A stretch of DNA of 64,000 nt from contig NZ_JBFRFB010000002.1 in the NCBI RefSeq assembly GCF_052114605.1, positions 124,001 through 188,000 of the forward strand, in the 5' to 3' direction. The stretch comes from Microvirga sp052114605 (GTDB lineage Bacteria; Pseudomonadota; Alphaproteobacteria; Rhizobiales; Beijerinckiaceae). Each line of letters opens with the position of its first letter. The first letter of the stretch is position 1. This document shows positions 50,826 to 59,158 of this stretch, in pieces. Both the position numbers and the translations under genes were made by a program. The notes below the pieces were generated by a model. That model saw nothing but the letters and a program-made list of their open reading frames with translations, ran no database searches and was not told the DNA's origin.

Positions 50826-52163
50826 TTACCTCAGAGCGTTGCCTGTCTCAGCTTCTTTCTGCACCGGTTGGTCGCCCACCGAACTGGTAGCCGTCGGCTC
50901 CATCATCGAACTGAGTGCCACGGCAGCAAGCGGAAAGCCGCTTTCCTGCGCGCTGCTCATCAACTCGATCGCCTTGCCGAGATCTGCATCGACTCCCGTA
51001 CCGGACTTATACATGAGGCCGAGTCGGTACTTGGCTTCCGGAATTCCCGCATCGGCTGCCTGCTGCAACAGGCTTGCAGCCTTCTCAGGAGCCGCAGCGA
51101 CGCCCGTTCCGTCGGCATAGGCCTGCGCCAAGCCGATCAAAGCCTCCTGGTTTCCGGCGGAAGCCGCTTTCTCAAGGCCGGCGACGATGTCCGGCACGAC
51201 GTCGCTTTTTGGGCGCAGGGCGAGAAGGCGTGACAGCCCCTGAGCGGCTGCGACGTTTTCCTTGTCCTGCGCGGCGAGCGTGTACCACTGCACTGCCTGA
51301 CGCTGATCCTCGATCTTGTCGCTGCCTGCGAGCATGTTGGCGAGATGGGTGGCAGCCGCGCTGTCGCCACGATCCGCCGCCACCTTGATCAAATGTCCAG
51401 CCGCCGCTCGATCCTGGACGCCGTTCGTACCGCGCTCCAGATCCATGGCGACCTGATAGGCGACATTGGGCTTGATCTGTGCGGCACGCTCGAAATAGCG
51501 CAGGGCCGCAGGCATGTCGGCGCTTCCCTCAATACCGGTGGCAAGAGCCCAGCCGATCTCGACGAGAGTCATCCGGGTACGCCCGTCATTCACGTCATCG
51601 AGCCATTTCAGCGCAGCCTCCTCGCTGCGCTCCACGCCCCGGCCTGTCCCGTAAGCATAGGCCACGTGAGCCCTGGCACGATTGTTGCCGACACGGGCTG
51701 CCCAGAGATACCACTGAGCCGCCTTACTCACGTCGACCGGTACGCCCTCCCCGCGGTCATACATGCCCGCGACCGCGAGAACGGAGCTGGAAGCGCCGCG
51801 CATGGCCTCATAACGAAGCTTGCTTTCGATTTTTCCACGGTTTGCGCCTTCGATGCCGACCTCGTGACGTGCCATGACCTTGGCGAGCAGCCGGGTCGCG
51901 ACGCGATCTCCACGCGACGATGCAATCTGCAGCGCATTCAAACCCGTCGAGAATGCGGGCGTATCTACCTTCGCCTTCAGCGCGGCGTCACCGAGCTTGA
52001 GGAGGCGAGCGGTCGACATGGCGCGCAGCTGAGCCGGGCTCGACCCTGAAGGAGTAGCTGCCTCCCCGCCGTTCTCCTGCTTGACCGGAGCGGCAACGGG
52101 GGCTGCGATGGCCGTGCCCGCCATCAGGCAGCTGAGAATAACAATGTGCGTTGTCTTGATCAT
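50826..52163 (-). CDS. Secreted Sel1-repeat protein, AlgK-sized
   Basis: A 445-residue protein with a signal peptide (MIKTTHIVILSCLMAGTAIA) and then about ten Sel1-like (TPR-type) units of roughly 36 residues, for example AAQWYLWAARVGNNRARAHV and the units around GTGVAAAPEKAASLLQQAAD and GTGVDADLGKAIELMSSAQE. The size is close to AlgK, the outer-membrane scaffold of Pseudomonas alginate secretion, which is also a Sel1/TPR protein. Unlike AlgK it shows no plausible lipobox. It is the last gene of the operon, 63 bases after another Sel1 gene. A scaffold role is inferred from context. Confidence 0.82.
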   Translation of the reverse strand: MIKTTHIVILSCLMAGTAIAAPVAAPVKQENGGEAATPSGSSPAQLRAMSTARLLKLGDAALKAKVDTPAFSTGLNALQIASSRGDRVATRLLAKVMARHEVGIEGANRGKIESKLRYEAMRGASSSVLAVAGMYDRGEGVPVDVSKAAQWYLWAARVGNNRARAHVAYAYGTGRGVERSEEAALKWLDDVNDGRTRMTLVEIGWALATGIEGSADMPAALRYFERAAQIKPNVAYQVAMDLERGTNGVQDRAAAGHLIKVAADRGDSAAATHLANMLAGSDKIEDQRQAVQWYTLAAQDKENVAAAQGLSRLLALRPKSDVVPDIVAGLEKAASAGNQEALIGLAQAYADGTGVAAAPEKAASLLQQAADAGIPEAKYRLGLMYKSGTGVDADLGKAIELMSSAQESGFPLAAVALSSMMEPTATSSVGDQPVQKEAETGNALR

Positions 52164-52226
52164 TGACCCACTCCCTTGCAATCTTTCCCGGCTGTGAAGC
52201 CGCTGGCGCCGAAACGCCCCATTGTT

Positions 52227-55049
52227 CTACTTGCGTGCGGCCGCTTCCGCCGTCGCCAGCCATTTCTGCGCGGCTTCCGCATTCACATCCGTTCCGAACC
52301 CAAGCGTCATCGCGAGGCTTACGCCGTACATGGCTTCCGCGTCGCCGGCATTGGCCGCGCGAAGCAGCCATTCAGTGCTGGCATTCGCCGACAATTCGAC
52401 ACCGTAGCCGGACGCATGAGCACGCGAGAGCTCCTTCATGGATGCCGTATCTCCCCCTTCTGCAGCCTTGCGCAGCCAGCCCGCACCCACCTCAGGCTCC
52501 GCCGGAATGCCGAAGCCGAATTGCAGGCAGCGGCCATATTCACGCATGGCCGGAATGGAGCCTGCTTCGGCGATGTCCTTCAGAACGGCGATAGCCGATC
52601 CCTCATCGTTCGCTGAACCTCCCGCGAGACGCCCCAGATCGACGGCAGCGGCGTCATCGCCTTGGCGCAGAGCTTTTCCGAGCCAGGCGACCGCCTCATC
52701 GGCCTTTCCCTCTCCGAACTTGCCGGAGGCATAACTGCGCCCGAGGAAGCGCATTGCCTCAACCTTGCCGGCATTGGCGGACTTCTCGATGATCCCGATA
52801 GCCGCCTGCTGCTCCTCCGGCCCTCCATCGAGCATGACGCAGCCGATAAGGAAAAGTGCCGCCGGATCCGGCTGCTCTCGCCTGATGTCGTTGAGCGCGC
52901 GCTGGATCCACATGCGCGCGCGATCATTCGATTGCGGATCCGGCATGCGGCGGTAGACCTGCGCCAGCTCGGCCATATCGCGTGCCACGCAGACCGGGAG
53001 CGCCTCGGCTCGCTGCACCCAGCGCGCCATCTCGGCTGGGTCGGCCGACGCGGATGCAAGCGCGATAGCGGCGCGGGCGCTGCCTGCTTCGAGTGCGGCG
53101 CGCCGCCATTCGGCGGCAGTTTTCGCGGTCGGCCTAAGCTGCTCGTCCGATTGATCCGCCAGCGCCAGCATGGCCGTCGGATTTCCGGCAGAGGCTGCCC
53201 TCTGCAGAAGCGCCACGCCTTGCCACTGATCATTCCCGCCCTGGGATACCAGGAAGCGGCCGAGTTCCAGCATGGCGTTCGGATCGCCAGCCTGCACCGC
53301 CTCCTGGAGCAGGGCTTTCGCAGTTGCCTCATCGCGCGAGGCACCCTCCGCGCCCAACAGCCTGCGTGCCAGCAGGAGGAGAGCCCGCGAGCGGTCCTCG
53401 CCGGGCGCGAGAGCCGCCACCTTCCAGCGCTCGGCGGCAGTTTCATCTACCGCGACGCCCTGCCCTGTCCTGTAGGCCAGCGAGAGCAGGATCATGCTTT
53501 CGCGGTCGCCTCTCTCGGCCGACTTCGTGAGCGCGGAGATACTCCGCTGCATGGCGGCAGGATCGCCGTTGGCCTGCGCAGCCAGTGCCGCGATGCTTCG
53601 CGCATGTCCTGCTTCAGCGGCGCGTTCCAGCCAGCCGCGGGCCTGCTCAGCGTCGGGAGAGACGACGGCGCTGCAGGCATAGAGATCGGACAGAACGCTC
53701 ATGGATTCGGGATTGCCTCGGCTTGCGGCCTCTTTAAGGAGTCCGAGAATGTCGGTGCCGTTCGCATCCTGCGGGCGAACCAGCAGAAGCTTGGCGAATT
53801 CCGTGAGAGCGGAAGGATCACCGAGATCGGCCGCCTTGCGATAGAGAGCAAGCGCGCTCTTCATATCTGGCTGCCCATTGATGCCCGCTACGTGAAGGCG
53901 CGCGAGCGCTACGACCACACCAGGGCTGTGGCCCGGAAGCTCGGAAGCGCGCATGAGCGCATCGGCAGCTTTCGGAAGATCGGGAGACGCGCCGAACTCG
54001 CCCCGGTAATGCCGGGCAAGAATTTTATAGGCATCGATATCAGCGTAAGCGCCTGCCTTCTCCAGCCACGCAATCGCTTTCGGAAGATCCTTGGGGGTTC
54101 CATCGCCACGCAGCATGCGCTCGCCGAGCCATGTCATGGCCTCAGGCACACCGGCAGCAGCGGCGCGGTTGAGATGCTTGAGAATAATGTCGAGAGAGGC
54201 GTTCGCGCGTCCCTCGGTATAGATTTCGGCAAGCGCGACATCGGCGCGGTAGTCGCCATGACGGGAGGATGCTTCGAACCACTTCACCGCCTCAGGCAGA
54301 CCGCCCGGCACCAGCGTCTCGTCCGCGAGCACGGTGCCGATCTCGAAAAGGGAGTTGCACTTGCCTTTGCCGAGATCACCGTAAAGGATGAGGAATCCGA
54401 GTTTGACGAGATCGTCCGTCAACGCTTTCGGCACGTCACCGATGCGGCCGCTGCGCTGAAGACGCGCAAGGCCGATGACGCCGTCTACATTGCCCGCGGC
54501 GGATGCCGTGCGAAGAAGCCGCTCGGCTTCCTTCACATCGGCACCGGCGATCCGCCCCTCCACATGAAGGCGGGCGAGTTGTACGGAGGCATCCATGTGC
54601 AGCATGGATGCGGCGGCAGTGAAAAGAGATGCGGCGCGCTCCGCATCGACAGGGCCGACAGCCGGATCGAGCATCAATCGACCCAAGCGATAGGTCGCCC
54701 GGCCCTTGCCGGGCCAGTTGCGATTAGCAAGACTCTCGAAAAGCTTGCGTGCGGTTGCGGGATCGCGCATCACCTGCGCGGATCCATCCGCATAGAGAGC
54801 CGCCGCATCGTACATCTCGTCCGGATTGTTGGCGGCCTGCGATTTATCCCACCTCTTCCAATCCCGTGAGAGGATGGTCTTTGGCGCCTGCGCGCAGATC
54901 TTGCTGAAATCAGCATTCGGGCCAAGAGAGCGTTGCGCTTGAGCATTCGTCACAGCGGGAAGAAGCGTCAGAGTGGCGAACGATGCGGCGAAAACAGCAC
55001 CGATGCGCGTGCAGGATCTGGAGCTGCCGAGTTGAACGAGCTTTTTCAT
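52227..55049 (-). CDS. Giant secreted Sel1-repeat protein (940 residues)
   Basis: A 940-residue protein starting MKKLVQLGSSRSCTRIGAVF with a signal peptide ending near NAQA (about residue 38). The rest is almost entirely Sel1-like helical repeats, some twenty or more, such as AMTWLGERMLRGDGTPKDLP, the unit around LAYRTGQGVAVDETAAERWK, and the unit at the end around AMYGVSLAMTLGFGTDVNAE. ATG 55049 has GGAG upstream; the frame runs 57 bases further without signal-like sequence. Such superhelices bind other proteins. It lies between two other Sel1 genes and is probably a periplasmic scaffold of the alginate-like system. Confidence 0.82.
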   Translation of the reverse strand: MKKLVQLGSSRSCTRIGAVFAASFATLTLLPAVTNAQAQRSLGPNADFSKICAQAPKTILSRDWKRWDKSQAANNPDEMYDAAALYADGSAQVMRDPATARKLFESLANRNWPGKGRATYRLGRLMLDPAVGPVDAERAASLFTAAASMLHMDASVQLARLHVEGRIAGADVKEAERLLRTASAAGNVDGVIGLARLQRSGRIGDVPKALTDDLVKLGFLILYGDLGKGKCNSLFEIGTVLADETLVPGGLPEAVKWFEASSRHGDYRADVALAEIYTEGRANASLDIILKHLNRAAAAGVPEAMTWLGERMLRGDGTPKDLPKAIAWLEKAGAYADIDAYKILARHYRGEFGASPDLPKAADALMRASELPGHSPGVVVALARLHVAGINGQPDMKSALALYRKAADLGDPSALTEFAKLLLVRPQDANGTDILGLLKEAASRGNPESMSVLSDLYACSAVVSPDAEQARGWLERAAEAGHARSIAALAAQANGDPAAMQRSISALTKSAERGDRESMILLSLAYRTGQGVAVDETAAERWKVAALAPGEDRSRALLLLARRLLGAEGASRDEATAKALLQEAVQAGDPNAMLELGRFLVSQGGNDQWQGVALLQRAASAGNPTAMLALADQSDEQLRPTAKTAAEWRRAALEAGSARAAIALASASADPAEMARWVQRAEALPVCVARDMAELAQVYRRMPDPQSNDRARMWIQRALNDIRREQPDPAALFLIGCVMLDGGPEEQQAAIGIIEKSANAGKVEAMRFLGRSYASGKFGEGKADEAVAWLGKALRQGDDAAAVDLGRLAGGSANDEGSAIAVLKDIAEAGSIPAMREYGRCLQFGFGIPAEPEVGAGWLRKAAEGGDTASMKELSRAHASGYGVELSANASTEWLLRAANAGDAEAMYGVSLAMTLGFGTDVNAEAAQKWLATAEAAARK

Positions 55050-55127
55050 AACGGTTCTCCATTCTGCCTTGGCCTGCCGCATTTTCATGGATTGTGCCTG
55101 ATCCAATGGACGTGTTGCTCGGTGCGA

Positions 55128-58046
55128 TCACTCATCCTCGTCGGCGTCGCCGGGTTCAGGCAGCTTCCTCTTGCGTACGGCCTTGATCGCCTGCCAGTGC
55201 CCCGCCCGAGCCGCCTTCGCCAGCCATTCGTTATCGTCCACATTGCTCATGTCGGCGGCTGCAGGTTTATAGCGAAGCGCCAGGTGATACATGGCGGCCG
55301 GATGTCCGCCTTGCGCCGCCTGCATCAGCCAGCGTTCGGCTTCCTGCGGTTTGGAATCGTGTGCGACGGCATTGACGCGGTAGAGTTCATACAGCGCATC
55401 CTGAGAGCCAATACGCGCTGCACGCTCGAGCCAGGTCTGCGACAGCGCCGGATCGGCCTGCGTGCCGAAGCCTTTACGCAAGGCACGAGCAACTTCAATC
55501 ATGGCCTCGGGAGAGCCGGTCTCTGCGGCACGCAGGAAAGATGCGAACGCGCCCTCCGGATCAACCGCAGCGCCCATTCCGGAAGCCTTGGCGTTTCCAA
55601 GCTCGATGCGCGCCATCATGACGTTGGCTTCGGCTGCCTGTGCCAGAAGCTGCTCCGATCTGGCGCCGTCGTGCTCGATTCCACCGCCATAAAGATAGGC
55701 CATGCCGAGTTGAAGCTGACCTTCCGGATCGCCGTTCTTCGCCGCCAGCGTGTAGAACTGCGTCGCAAGCTTGCGGTCACGCGCGACACCATTGCCCTGC
55801 ACATAGGCATCGCCGAGCGCAAGGAGGACCTTCGTGTCGCCAGGCTCGTCATTGTAGATTTCGCGGTAGAGCGCGATGGCGCGCGTCGGATCGCGCGGCA
55901 CCCCCACCCCTTCGCGATAGGCGTTGGCAAGAACGAAGCGCGCCGGATCATATCCGAGCTGGATCGCACGGCGCAGCAGAGACTCCGCTCGTGTACCATC
56001 CGATTGGACGCCTGCGCCCTTGAGCATAGCCTGTGCATACGCTGTCATGGCGGCCGGATTGTTTTTCCGGGCAAGCGTCTCGAGAACCCCGACGCCACGC
56101 TGCGCGGCACCCGGGTCCGTCAGCTGCAGCACCGCGACACGGCTCGCGAGTTCGTCATTTCCGACGGCTGCCTTCTCGGCCAAGGCGAGCCAGCGGCGGG
56201 CCTGCGCAACCTGGTCCGGCACTTTCGTCGCCAGATAGGTCTCGGCAAGCTGCAACGCCGCCTCCACGTTGCCGCCCTCTGCCGCTCGGCGCAGGGTCGT
56301 ATCCGCCATCACACGCTCGCCGCGCGCGAGATAGAGCTTTGCGAGGGCGATGGGCGCACGAGCGTCACCGGAGCGGACGGCGCGTTCCAGGGCTTCCCGC
56401 GCGAGGTTGAAGTGTCCCGGTCCTCCGGCCTTGGAATAAAGAGCGCTCAGCTCGATCATCGCAGGCCCGCTCCCGGCCGCAGCCGCTCGGCTGAGCCATG
56501 TCGCAGCCAATGCATAATCCTGCGGAACGCCCCGTCCCTCGCTGAACATGCGCCCAAGCCGAACCATGGCCGTGGAACTGTTGGCGTCGGCGGCTTTGCG
56601 ATACCATTCCAAGGCGCGGGGTGTTTCTACGCCATCGGAGCGAAGAGCATAGAAATCGCCGAGCCGAACCAGCGCGACAGTCGCGCCTCCTTCGGCCGCC
56701 TTCTGGTACCAGCGCAGCGCCTCGACTGGTGCGGACGCCACGCCGTTGCCATGCATCAGCGCGTCGCCCAGGCTGACGGCGGCTTTCACATGCCCGCGCT
56801 CGGCAGCTTCCTGCAGGCGCTCGACAGCGATTTTCTGCAAGGGCGCGGTGACCGGATCGGGATAGCCCAAAATCGTACGGGCATATTCGTAGAGCGCGGT
56901 CGTGCTGTCCTGTTTGGCCGCCCGATCGAAGAAGTCGATAGCGAGCGGAAGATTACGATCGATCAGATCACCGTTTCTGAGAAAACGGCCCAGGGAGACG
57001 AGCACACTCGGATCCGTGCCCGCAACCTTGAAGGCTTCGTTCAGAAGCTGCCGCGCCTCGTCTGGCTTGTCCTGAGCGTGAATCTCCGCACCCATCACAA
57101 GCGCGCGTGGCGCTTTCGTTTCGATGGCCCTGTCGAGCCAGAGTTCGGCACGTGCGGAAGGCACACCCAGAGCCCCACCGTTCGCAGGGTCTTCCGCGAG
57201 AACGAGCGCGGCCTCCACCGAGCCACGCTTAGCCGCCGTCTCCAAGGCGGCCAGCGCCTCCTGCGGCTGATAGAGCGGAGACTTTGTATCGGAGCGCATG
57301 CGGCCTATGCGAAAGGCTGCTTCCGCATCGCCGAGATCCGAGGCACGACGATACCAATCGAGCGCGACGCTCAGACGCTCCGGGCTATCGCTTGTCACTC
57401 GGTAATGATCGGCGAGAGTTCTTGCCGCATCCGCCGAACCCTGCTTGGCATCCTGGAAGAGCAGACGCAGGCCCTGGGTGGCATAGACATTCGCCTTGGC
57501 AGCGTCCGGCTCCAGGCGTGCAAGCGCGACACCGGAGGGTCCATGTCCCTGGCGCAGAGCCACCTGATAAAGCGCGCGCGCACCCGCGAGATCGCGGCTC
57601 ATGCCGATGCCGTTCTCCATCAACCCGGCAAGTAGGTAAGTTGCCTCACGGTTCTGCATGGCAGCGGCGCGCCGCAGAAGTTCAGCAGCCCGTTCGTTGG
57701 CCGCCTGTCCGCCATCGCCGCTGAGGAGCATCTTTGCGCGGCGCACTGCGGCAGCCGGCCATTGCGGGCCAGGACTTGCCAATGCGCGCTCATATAGACG
57801 CTCGGCCTCCTTCGGATCTGCCCTCCGCAGCGGGTTTGACTCGCTGACCGGAAGACCATCTTCGAGCAGTTGCGCTTGATCGACGGCAGCCTCCGTATCC
57901 TGACGCTGGCGCAGCCGCTCAACGCGCTCCATCGTCGCACGGTACTGGTTGGAGTTCTCGACATCGGCCGTGCTCTGAGACCATGCAGCTGGAGCAGAAA
58001 GAAGAGCTGTCGTCGCAAGAAGAGGAAGAAGCCAGGACCTGTTCAT
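55128..58046 (-). CDS. Giant secreted Sel1-repeat protein (972 residues)
   Basis: A 972-residue protein with a signal peptide (MNRSWLLPLLATTALLSAPA, cleavage near WSQ). It then contains many Sel1-like units, for example EALRWYQKAAEGGATVALVR, MVRLGRMFSEGRGVPQDYAL and FVLANAYREGVGVPRDPTRA, and ends in a basic patch (AVRKRKLPEPG) and an acidic tail, DADEDE. It begins two bases after the lyase gene stop, so it is tightly coupled to it. No catalytic domain is apparent. Along with the other two Sel1 proteins it far exceeds the single AlgK of Pseudomonas. Confidence 0.83.
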   Translation of the reverse strand: MNRSWLLPLLATTALLSAPAAWSQSTADVENSNQYRATMERVERLRQRQDTEAAVDQAQLLEDGLPVSESNPLRRADPKEAERLYERALASPGPQWPAAAVRRAKMLLSGDGGQAANERAAELLRRAAAMQNREATYLLAGLMENGIGMSRDLAGARALYQVALRQGHGPSGVALARLEPDAAKANVYATQGLRLLFQDAKQGSADAARTLADHYRVTSDSPERLSVALDWYRRASDLGDAEAAFRIGRMRSDTKSPLYQPQEALAALETAAKRGSVEAALVLAEDPANGGALGVPSARAELWLDRAIETKAPRALVMGAEIHAQDKPDEARQLLNEAFKVAGTDPSVLVSLGRFLRNGDLIDRNLPLAIDFFDRAAKQDSTTALYEYARTILGYPDPVTAPLQKIAVERLQEAAERGHVKAAVSLGDALMHGNGVASAPVEALRWYQKAAEGGATVALVRLGDFYALRSDGVETPRALEWYRKAADANSSTAMVRLGRMFSEGRGVPQDYALAATWLSRAAAAGSGPAMIELSALYSKAGGPGHFNLAREALERAVRSGDARAPIALAKLYLARGERVMADTTLRRAAEGGNVEAALQLAETYLATKVPDQVAQARRWLALAEKAAVGNDELASRVAVLQLTDPGAAQRGVGVLETLARKNNPAAMTAYAQAMLKGAGVQSDGTRAESLLRRAIQLGYDPARFVLANAYREGVGVPRDPTRAIALYREIYNDEPGDTKVLLALGDAYVQGNGVARDRKLATQFYTLAAKNGDPEGQLQLGMAYLYGGGIEHDGARSEQLLAQAAEANVMMARIELGNAKASGMGAAVDPEGAFASFLRAAETGSPEAMIEVARALRKGFGTQADPALSQTWLERAARIGSQDALYELYRVNAVAHDSKPQEAERWLMQAAQGGHPAAMYHLALRYKPAAADMSNVDDNEWLAKAARAGHWQAIKAVRKRKLPEPGDADEDE

Positions 58047-58048
58047 GA

Positions 58049-59149
58049 TCAACCGCGTCCCCAGATACATGTCGCGTTGCCGCCGACGAACTCGTCGATC
58101 AGCGGACGCTCATTGCGCAAGCTTCGTGCGAACAGCGCTTTGAGCCGTTTGGATGCGAGCCCGGGGCGCTCATGAGCAAGATAAGCCTCTGCCCAGGCCA
58201 TGTAGTGGCGACCATGGCCACGTTTCGTCATGAAACCCAGGTCTGGTTTGCGGAAATCGGCATCATCGCCCGGTATGTAATTCTCCGAAGCATAGGCAAG
58301 CACCACGTTCGGCTCTACTAAGCCGTTGAGCAGATAAGACAGAACCCGGTCGAAGCTGCCATTGCCATCGTGCATGCCATAGAGGTCCGTTCCCCGTGCG
58401 GCTGCAATCTCTGCCATCACGGTCATGCTCGCCAGCGATTGGCGCATGTACCAGAGCGCGCGCGAGCCTCGGCGCGTCTCCAGCGGCAGGCTGCCATCCA
58501 CCCGCGTCTCCGACAGAATGGTACGGTAGCGATCCTGTCCTTTGGCATAAAGCGCCTCATCGCCAGTCACCGCGCCCCATGCCATGAGGACGCTGTCAGT
58601 GAGATAACGATGGTTGTTATGGTCGACCGTTCCGTCGAAGATCCAGTCCACCTTGCGCACCAGGGGATCGATCCAGTTGGCGATGATGCGGCGCTGCTCG
58701 TCGTCCAGACCCTTCTGGATGACCGAGTAGCCGACGATGGTGGGAAGAAGGATACGCTTGAGCGCGTAATAGGCGTCATTTTCGACCTCGGTCTTCTCGA
58801 AGGCTTTGGCCTTCGCCCAGCCGAGATAGAAATCGCGCAACGCAGCTTCAGACGCCGCATCTCCCGCAAGGGCTCTGCCCGTCAGCACCATTACGGCCCA
58901 GGCGTAATCGTTGGCGGCGCCGTCCGTGCCGTAGCCTTCCGTGGTTTTGAGGCCGGGGATCGGCTTCAATGAATTCCATGCTGCGTCACGCGGGATCGCA
59001 AGACATGCGGCACGGATATTGGCGAGGGCCGGCTGGGTCAGGGCCGCACGCCGCTGCTCGACATCGAACAAGCCAGGCCGCGCCGATTGAGCGAAGGAGG
59101 ACCCCGCCGAGAGAACAGTCATGGTCAGAATGGCGATAAAGCGCTTCAT
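58049..59149 (-). CDS. Alginate lyase family protein (PL5, AlgL-like)
   Basis: A 366-residue periplasmic protein with a signal peptide (cleavage after FAQ, about residue 21) and the alpha/alpha-barrel of PL5 poly(beta-D-mannuronate) lyases. The catalytic set is visible: N179-H180 in DHNNHRYL, R227 in ETRRGSR and Y234 in ALWY. The spacing (47 residues from His to Arg, 7 to Tyr) equals that of Sphingomonas A1-III His192/Arg239/Tyr246. The usual tryptophan of the NNHxYW motif is leucine here. In alginate producers AlgL clears misplaced polymer from the periplasm. It lies nine bases after the epimerase fusion gene. Confidence 0.88.
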   Translation of the reverse strand: MKRFIAILTMTVLSAGSSFAQSARPGLFDVEQRRAALTQPALANIRAACLAIPRDAAWNSLKPIPGLKTTEGYGTDGAANDYAWAVMVLTGRALAGDAASEAALRDFYLGWAKAKAFEKTEVENDAYYALKRILLPTIVGYSVIQKGLDDEQRRIIANWIDPLVRKVDWIFDGTVDHNNHRYLTDSVLMAWGAVTGDEALYAKGQDRYRTILSETRVDGSLPLETRRGSRALWYMRQSLASMTVMAEIAAARGTDLYGMHDGNGSFDRVLSYLLNGLVEPNVVLAYASENYIPGDDADFRKPDLGFMTKRGHGRHYMAWAEAYLAHERPGLASKRLKALFARSLRNERPLIDEFVGGNATCIWGRG

Positions 59150-59158
59150 GCCGGTCTC

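Noticed and set aside
52662..57635. Very long plus-strand open frames (735 and 900 codons) opposite the Sel1 genes
   Set aside because: They mirror the codon bias of the real minus-strand repeat genes, lack ribosome sites and signal or domain features, and encode arginine- and histidine-rich sequence without any fold.
50826..58046. Repetitive DNA in the Sel1 genes considered as CRISPR or tandem DNA repeats
   Set aside because: The repetition is at the protein level, with degenerate units of about 36 residues; no identical short direct repeats with regular spacers occur.
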